NCBI GenBank assembly: GCA_944989445.1
Contig: CALYLW010000037.1
Coordinates: forward strand, 1,712,501 to 1,776,500
Length of the DNA: 64,000 bases
Reading direction: 5' to 3'
Source: Ampullaceana balthica
Lineage: Eukaryota; Mollusca; Gastropoda; Lymnaeidae
How positions within the stretch are numbered: the stretch's first letter is position 1; each line of letters begins with the position of its first letter. The position numbers were made by a program, and so were the translations under genes. A model generated the notes under the pieces. It was not told the DNA's origin, did not search any database, and saw nothing but the letters and a program-made list of their open reading frames with translations. Below, piece after piece: positions 56,281 through 64,000 of this stretch.

Positions 56281-59200
56281 ATGTTTGAAAACGCCATTTA
56301 CAGCAGTTACGACAGAATCAACAAACTTTCACCCGGAGCAGGAAACAGAGCCCCCGGGGTCAGCAACATAAACATCTATCACCCGGCTGAGCAAGATATC
56401 ACACCCCCGCCTCGAGCTCAGATCTATAATGGAGCAGTCAACTCTGATCCTCCGAAGCAAAACTCAGACGCCCCAGCTAAAGATGTGGAGGTGGTGACCG
56501 TGCCACCAATCCCACACATCCAGAGGTTCAGCAAGAACATCATTGATACCAATGCGTTCGTCACCTACCACCTTGACGAGGAGACAGGGGGCCTCATAGA
56601 AACGGCGATATCGCCGAATAAAAACCACGTGACGGCGAGGTCCGTCAATGCCCCCCACGAGGTGTCCAAAACGTTTGACGTGAACAGGAACGAGATCTCA
56701 GCTCCCCGGGGGTATCCTCCCCGACCCAGCTCGACGCTGCCTCGACGCTTCGAGTACACGCCTGCAAATCTAAGTGGGGGAGACGCCTACAGACCCGCGA
56801 GCTTAAAGGACAACACCTATGGCAGCAGAGCCAATGAGATACAGCATCCGAAAGTTATTGGAAAACTGCAGGACCGCGCTTCATCTGACACTGAAGTTGG
56901 CAGGAACGACAAGGAGCACGGCCGCTCCGACGCCTCGTTTCGGGGCCGTAAGTCTTCGCATGGCTCGCCTCGAGCACAACGGTCCAAACGTGAGCTGAAA
57001 GGAGACCCTAAGGACAACGAAGCTCCTAGAAAAGGCGTTTCAACCGTGAGCACTCACAGTAGCTCCAGTCCCAGAGAAGGAAAGTCATCTCCTAAACCAA
57101 AGCTGCTGAACCTGACACGGCTGATCAGGGACAGGTCAGGGAGTAAGCACTTCAAAAGATATTCATCTCTAGAGGTAGGGGACGGGGAACTGCGAGGCCA
57201 AGGTCCCACAGACCGCCATGTGACCAGCTCCTTGTTTATTACTGTCCCTGGGAGCGGCGATCCTAACGAAGAAGTGGCTGATGGCCAGGGCGAAAAACGA
57301 CCTAAGAAAAAGAGAAAACGGCGTGGAAGTGGCGTGCGCCCAGTGATCTATGGGGGTTTAGAGTATCCGGCCGATGCGTACGGTTTGTCTTCCGATTATG
57401 CAAGTCCCAGGTCCAACTGGGACCACGTGCAAAAGGCTGGCCCTCAGTGTGGGAATGTTATTTACGTTGGTGAAGATGGTAAATACTACGTCCCGGACAT
57501 CGATAGCGCCAAGGAACAGTTTCCCTACGTAAGCAATTATGTTTATTACCCTGGTATGGAATATTACAACATCAACGAACTGGACTATCTTGAAAGCAGT
57601 AGCTCCTCTAGTGCGGATACAACTGACGAGGAGGTGGCGCAGCTCAACGGAAGGCACCAAGTTAAGACACATTCTTCAGAGAGACGCAAGAGAAAACGCA
57701 CCGCTCTCAGCAAAAGTGACTTTAAAAAACAAGTGCCTATTTATACACATAGACGAACTCGAAGTCCATCTTCCAAAAATTACAAAGACTATGAAAAAGC
57801 AAGCTCAAGTAGACGTAGTTTCCGAAAACCATACCGGAAAAAAGGATCTGATTTACAAAGCTCCGATGATGATGCTGGTACAAAGGATGAGAAATCTGGT
57901 ACAAAAGTACCCGAGTCTTCCAAGACAGCTCTTAGGCAGAAAAAGCCCAGTGTGTTTACAGGAAAAGAAAACGAAATTTCATCCATTCAGGTGACATCAG
58001 ACGACAAAAATAATTCTGGACGCCAACAAGGACTATCACCATCAAACCCTCTTGACGGAAACTTTTGTTTTCTGCCCAACACCAGTTTCCAATCTAATAC
58101 GTCCAATCCGTATATAGGTTTTCCTTCCTCTATGACACCAGGCCCGATAGATCAGATTATCAGGAACACAAATTTTAACCTGGCGTCCATGAGGAGTTAC
58201 ATTGATGCCATGAGTAACTCCCTCTCCAGATTGCCACTCCCCTCGTTTGGGAGTCTGCCTCATCTTCAGCAAATGCCTGGACCTAGTGCGGACTCACTAG
58301 ACCAAGTAGAGACCCAAGATTTCTTCAGAAATCAAAATTTCAACAACGTGTCACCAGTTTACGGCCGGCCGAGAATGGCTCTTCCAAACGAAGATCCTGC
58401 TACTTTTGGCGAAGGTGTTTATGCAACACTAGACTCCTCCTCAACCATTACAGATTATCTCGTAGAACCGTATTCTCGGCCAGTACAAGGTAAAAGAATA
58501 GCATTCCAAGAAGACTTTGCTAGAAAATCACCTGTAAAAAATGGCCTATCTGATGTTTACCCCAAAAGTAGTATTAACCCAACTAACCCTCAGGTGAACA
58601 ACGGCTCTGTCTCTGGCCCAAGTTACGATGTGGCAGACATAATTGCTAAGGGCGCTGAAGTAAAGGCCGTAGTTGGTCAGCCGAGATCATCAAAAGCCAT
58701 TGGTTCAAGAAGTAAACCCAAGACTGGTACCAAGTTCCGGCCCCTGTCCCTAATGAATTCAGATGACCACTCGGCAAACAGCATAGCAGTGCAGACAGAC
58801 TTGGACAAAAATATACCCCCTCTGCCTCCCCCCGTGCCGGCATTAAGAAGACCGTCGAGGTTGTCTCACTCTGAGTCGTCTCTTCACGGCTTTGATCTCA
58901 CCAGATCGATATCTAGAGACTCGCAAACACAAACCCTCAAGTCTCCGCCACCGGTGACAATGCCGAAACCGAAATGGCCCGCCGCGAGACAAGTAAGCGC
59001 AGTGCCGGAACAATCCGGTTCGAGTCTAGACCATTCCAAGGACTATCCAACACAAGTTGGGCCAAACGTCTTCACTACCGAGTCTAAAGTAGAGGTCATT
59101 TCACCTAATGACCAACAGACAAGCTTGCAAGTGTCAAACCAACCTGTGGTTCACCCAGAAGCAGACTATGATGTTTACCCAAGAAAGCCGGTGTCGATGT

Positions 59201-61632
59201 GCAACCGGGACCTGTCGCGGTCGGATCATTTTATTCAAATCGACAAGCCTGAAAGTGTCATTATCTACAATCCGAACTCCCTACCCAGATCGACGTCCGA
59301 TGATCCCCAAACTTCGTCGCAAATTCACGATGCCAATCGCTTCGGATCCCTACCATGCAATTCCAAATCATTAAAAAATCGTTCGCCCCTTTTTTCGCGA
59401 CAAGGCTTCAGGTCTGATCCGCCAAACTCTCCAAAGAGAGGTTTTAGATCACCCCCTCACTCCCCACCTGCGCCCGAAACAGGATATAGTTCACTGCCCC
59501 ACCACTCACCTTTATCCCCCAAGAGGGGTTTCAGGTCACCCCCTCGTTCTCCGAAAAGGGATTTGAGATCACCCCCTAGCGCTCCATCGTCTCCGCCGAA
59601 TGGTTACAGTTCACTGCCTCACCACTCGCCGTTATTCCCGGAGAGGAGGTACGATTCGCCCCAGCATTCAAAGAAAGGTCATAGAGCACCGTCTCCGCCT
59701 CTTGCTGCCACCACCAGCAGTTTTTTCTACCCACCAATTCAGTCAATGGCGAATCCTGGCGAATGGAATGATGTGCCACAGTCACCAGACAAATTTGGGC
59801 GAGCCAATGGCCCTCAGTCTGAGTCTCGCATATTAGGATATAATTCACTACCCCACTCGCCTTTTTCGCGTAAACCGGCTCATTATTTCAAACCGCAGTC
59901 ACCACAATCACCAAAGACACCGAGAACACCCAATCAACCTCCACAGTTTTCCAATTCGTCAAGGGGAGCTAATTTTCAACACATTCATTCCTCGAATTCA
60001 ACAACGGAAATAACTTATTTTCCAACTTTTCCAGTTAATTCAATGATTTACCCACAACCCATTTCGCCAATGGAGGCTGGTTTAAATGCCACCAGGTCGC
60101 AAGATTTCAGAAACACGAATTCAACAACACAGCGGCCACCGTCACCAATACCAACCTACAACTCACCAAACAAGCGCCCACCGTCACCATTGCCCACATA
60201 CAACATAACGGCTCGGCGCTCTCCGTCGCCACAACCCCTATATGACTTAAAAACCCAGCGCCCTCCATCCCCGTTACCCACATATAACTCTACTGTCCAA
60301 CGCCCCCCGTCGCCGCTACCACGGTACGGTGAATCTAATCAACGACCATTTTCTCCGGTGCTAAAGCACAACCCTCAAATGCAGTCAAATGTACACGACA
60401 TCGGTCACCACAGGTCACCTCCGTTATCACCCCTGCCACAGGCCAGGCATCAAACACCTCATTCAGAAAAAAATCCGATGTCACCAAACATTTCCCTATC
60501 TTCGACACCACGTTCCCCAGATGTTCATGAAAATGGAAACGCAATAACAGACTTCAGGGAAGAGCCTTATCAGATATATAAGGGGGACCCTGCATTGCTT
60601 GCTATGTCTTTAAAGAAAAGCAAACTTTCCCGACCCAAATCACCACCCATATCACCGTCAACAAGCAGGGATCCCGTGGAACATCATGCTTCGAATGTGT
60701 CCCCTCATCCTGCCAACGAACCGAAATTAGTTACTGAATTCAGTGAATCAGGATTTATTTTCTACACCGGCAACAGTAAAGATCGTGAGAATAGTAACGC
60801 CCCGGCGTCTCCGATCCTGGAAGTCCCCGCCCTGTTGCTCAACGGCCACCATCAAGAAAACAACGATGAATCTGTGCCAGCTCCTGTTTCAATACATAAT
60901 GTTGACAAATCCCTGTTAAACTTGCAGGAAGAGAATGTTTTAACTGAGGTTTGCCCTGTAGAAAGTAAGAGCGCCAAAGTGCCTATACCGCCTAGAGATT
61001 TTGACAGCGATGCGGAAACAGCCGAGTACATGTACAACTCGGAAGGGTGGTCACAGCTGCCACAACCAGAAGGAACTTCGTTGGTTATGTTCTGCACCGA
61101 TGTTAGGGATGAGACCACAAGACATTGGCAGAACATTTTCTCGACAGGGCAGGAAAGAACGTGTAAAAAAGATGACAATGTTGACATGTTTTTCATGGAC
61201 TATCTCCTTAAATACAATAGTTCTTCATACTGGAATGGCAATGAAGAATCTAGAAGCGAAATTATTCCGAAAGACATGGTGATTTGGGACAGGCTTTTTG
61301 TTGAGAAAACTTCTTCTGATTTCCAAAATTCATTTCCATCACCGGACATTGATTTTTCCGAGAAAAACTCTTGTGTGTGGACATTGGCCAAGAAATGTAA
61401 AGAATGCAAATCATTGGATTTTGGCTTGATAATGTCTCTTTCATCTTGTGATACCAGTGGCACTGAAATTGAAACCGTTGGCTCCGGCAGTGATAGCATC
61501 CTCTTTACAAAAGCTGACTGCTATACCAAAAGTTCTGCCTCTTCGTATTTCAGAGGAGAGCCAGGGTTGGATTACCTTTCTTGCAATGAAAGCTTAAAAC
61601 AAGGGAACGAAATCATGACCCACCATGACAGG
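56281..61632 (+). CDS. Giant exon encoding a 1784-residue Ser/Pro-rich protein segment
   Basis: Open from a TGA at 56257. The first ATG is 56281, and reading through the end would stop at 61665. A consensus donor (AGG followed by gtgagt) at 61633 falls exactly in phase 0, so the exon probably ends at 61632. No enzymatic domain is recognised. By residue: KKKRKRRGSG basic cluster near 341-351, poly-Ser patch near 440, SH3-ligand-like PPLPPPVPALRRP near 845, two rounds of GYSSLPHHSPL and RSPP repeats near 1040-1140, six repeats of the RPPSPLPTYNS type near 1283-1356. The last 250 residues are less repetitive (EGWSQLPQPEG, DMFFMDYLLKY). Length, composition and single-exon form recall the proline-rich N-terminal exon of vertebrate MYO15A, but this lies downstream of the motor exons. 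Its likely acceptor (cacag at 56266-56270) leaves one leading base, so it cannot follow exon 17 (phase 0). It could be an alternative first exon of the myosin, the first exon of the next gene, or follow an unseen exon. Coding status is strong; gene membership is unresolved. Confidence 0.85.
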
Positions 61633-61985
61633 GTGAGTTGGGCAATGGTCACTTTGTCGTTTTAAAATGGTCTCATTCCAGGTTTATAGTCATATGTTTT
61701 TGCTGACCAACAAATTTAAAAAAAAACATTTGTATTAAATACACACACACACTAACAACAACAAAAACCCCTTTCCTTGGGTTATCAGAGTGCACGTTAC
61801 ATTAGGGCACTGTCTAAAACACTACATGTGCCCATTACATTTGCGTGCATTTTAATGTCGTATAAATCTGTAAAAAGTCCGATTTATAAGAAATAGTTTA
61901 AACATTCAGATGGGGCCATTCCCGTTGCAGTTAACATCTAAATTGTGTGCATAAAACAAACCATGATTTAAATAGATATTTAATT

Positions 61986-63470
61986 TTATCTTATCTTATC
62001 TGTTTACAGACGCTCCTTCTATACAGAAGATTATTGCGTCCTACGCTTATCTATGGTTTGTGTTTAGTCCTGCATTTTTATTAGAGATTTAAATGTTGAT
62101 AAAGTGTTGGTTTTCCTGGATTCTTCAGGCAACCCATTCCACGCCCGAATTCCGGACGGGAAGAAGGAAAACTTGTATGTGTTTGTTCTTGCATACGGAA
62201 TAAGAAAGGTGTTTTTATCCTTATGTCTATCTGAGGGTTGTATTAAGTTATCTTTGTGTTGTATTTCTAAATTAGAATTAATTGCTTTATGTATGATTAC
62301 TACTTTGCTATTGGTTCTTCTATCCTCTAGTGTTTCAAGGTTTAATGATTTAACTAATGGTGTTATTCTTGTCAGTTTCGAGTATTCTCCAGTAATGAAT
62401 CTGGCAGCTCTTTTTTGAATTTGTTCTAGTTTATCAATGTTTTCTTTGGTGGATGGGTCCCATACAGAAGATGCATATTCTAGTACAGGTCTCACCAAAG
62501 TGAGGTAGCATTTTAGTTTTATATCTCTATTACATTTGTTAAAGTTCCTTTTTATAAAGCCTAAGGTTTTGTTTGATTTTTTAATAACTTCATTGACATG
62601 GGGATTCCATGATAGTTTCTCATTTATTAAGACTCCTAAGTATTTTGCATCTTTAGTTTGGGTCAGTTCTTTTCCATGAATGTAATATTTTGAATTTATT
62701 TGCTTCTTTTTCTTTGTTACTCTTAACAGTTGACACTTTTCTGGGTGGAAAGACATACTCCAGATAGTTTCCCATTTTATCAATTCATCTAAGTCTTTTT
62801 GTAAAATTTTGCTATCTTGTTCTGATTTAATTGTTCTATAGATTATACAATCATCAGCAAATAACCTAACTTTTGTACCTGTTGAGATGTTGTTGGGTAA
62901 ATCATTTATATAAATTAAAAAGAGTAAGGGACCTAGCACAGTTCCTTGTGGAACTCCTGAGTTAACCTTTATTGGTGCAGATTTAGATCCATTAATTATT
63001 ACAGTTTGCTCCCTGCCCAAAAGGAAGTCTTGGATCCAGTGATGTAAGGAACCTGAGATTCCAAAGTAGTTAAGTTTTTTAAGTAAACTAAAGTGGTGAA
63101 CTTTGTCAAATGCTTTTGAGAAGTCTAGTAATATTGTATCTATTTGATCATTTTTGTCCAAGCCTTTTGATAGTTCATCTATTAAACCTATTAATTGTGT
63201 TTCACATGATCTGTTTTTTCTAAAGCCGTGTTGATGTGGGCATATGGCATTATATTTGTCAAGGTGGTTAACTATTCTACTATATATTATGTGTTCTAGT
63301 AATTTACAGGTGATACTAGTAAGTGATACAGGCCTGTAATTACCAGGGTCTGATTTATCCCCTTTCTTAAAGAGTGGAGTTACGTTAGCTAATTTCCAAT
63401 CCTGGGGCACTTTACCCTGGTTTAGAGAGGCTTGAAAGAGAACTACAAGGATTGGGGGCAGTTCAATTTT
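61986..63470 (-). mobile_element. 5'-truncated non-LTR retrotransposon (CR1/jockey-like LINE)
   Basis: Minus-strand order: reverse transcriptase, stop, short 3' UTR with aatcttctgtatagaaggag and a (gataa)n tail at 61986-62000. No endonuclease domain: similarity starts at about ELPPILVVLFQ near 63465, so the 5' half is missing. The same 3' end is found at 17909-18204, 32450-32507, 34826-34866 and 51870-51926. Confidence 0.92.
62064..63465 (-). pseudogene. LINE reverse transcriptase (ORF2 C-terminal half)
   Basis: At least 448 codons with no internal stop; the apparent first codon is not a real start, since similarity continues upstream (ASLNQGKVPQDWK). RT motifs in order: VTPLFKKGDKSDPGNYRPVS, then LLDFSKAFDKVHH, SGVPQGTVLGPLLFLIYIND and the catalytic FADDC box. 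C-terminal region ends NGLPEESRKT ... KMQD. The enzyme would copy element RNA at the target site, but without the endonuclease part this copy cannot move on its own. The intact frame suggests a young insertion. Confidence 0.93.
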
Positions 63471-64000
63471 AAACTGAAGATATCCTTTAAAACGGGTTTA
63501 ACCAATGTTGGATACATTATTAAATTAGTTTGAAAATTATAAGAGATAGAGATATTGAGTTCGTTATATCGTATGAAACTGAAATATTGAAAATGGTAAA
63601 ATATGCAGAGTATTAATTTGAAATTTAAATCACCATTCTTGGCTCAACCAGGAGTGAATATTACGTGTTCAAGAATTCAAAACCCTACGTTTTTTTAATT
63701 ATGCACGTTTTTGTACGTTTGATCCAAGTTTTGTCATGATCTAACCTGTAATTGTAAATTCATTTATAGAACTCATTCAGGGAAAAATACAAAATTTGAT
63801 CCAAACCCCTATCCCCCCACCCACGCGTTTCTTTTTCTTCCCAAAGCCCAAATAGGATTTTACAGAATAAATAAATAATTTAAAAATTAAATAAAAACAA
63901 AGAAATCAATTAATCAGTGTTTTCTTTTGCATAATAAGGTGTGTCTCATGTTAATTTGTTAGAGATCCTGATGTAATCATATTCATTTTCTCCTGTTTGT
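63471..64000. other. No gene recognised
   Basis: AT-rich sequence after the LINE. The next exon downstream of the 61633 donor is not visible here and probably lies outside the window. Confidence 0.4.

Overview
The window is animal nuclear DNA: AT-rich, split into many small exons by GT-AG introns, and packed with microsatellites, minisatellites, tRNA-derived SINEs, LINE pieces and short inverted-repeat (MITE-like) transposons. There are no bacterial-type operons. The repeat profile and the type of myosin suggest a lophotrochozoan, most likely a gastropod mollusc; the species is inference and cannot be settled from this sequence.

The main gene is an unconventional myosin of class XV (MYO15A/Sisyphus group) on the + strand. 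Seventeen exons between 8839 and 50890 splice in frame into 679 residues (counted from the Met at 8858). They cover nearly the whole motor: P-loop, switch I, switch II, an Asp at the TEDS position, the strut, the SH1 helix and most of the converter. Exons 1 to 3 are separated by introns of about 16 and 12 kb filled with repeats; exons 4 to 17 are compact (42152-50890). The N-terminal exons before 8839 and the end of the converter, IQ motifs and MyTH4/FERM tail after 50890 were not found.

At 56281-61632, on the same strand, lies one giant exon-like ORF of 1784 codons that ends at a consensus splice donor. It encodes a Ser/Pro-rich, probably disordered protein with two sets of internal proline repeats. 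Its obvious acceptor does not join in frame to the last motor exon, and an in-frame stop lies just upstream of its ATG. It therefore looks like a first coding exon: either an alternative, motor-less start of the same myosin gene, or the first exon of the next gene. A LINE with an intact reverse-transcriptase stretch lies downstream on the minus strand (61986-63470).

The rest is mobile or tandem DNA. It includes a decayed Tigger/pogo element (1120-1968), four short-transposon families with 8-bp target duplications or near-matches (hAT-type), a TA-flanked Tc1/mariner-type MITE just after a splice donor (49127-49593), a five-copy palindromic-ended family, a three-copy GC-palindrome family, tRNA-derived SINEs (one sharing its 3' tail with the resident LINE), relics of two LINE families, and minisatellite arrays with units of 16, 24, 29, 32, 47, 51 and about 52 bp.
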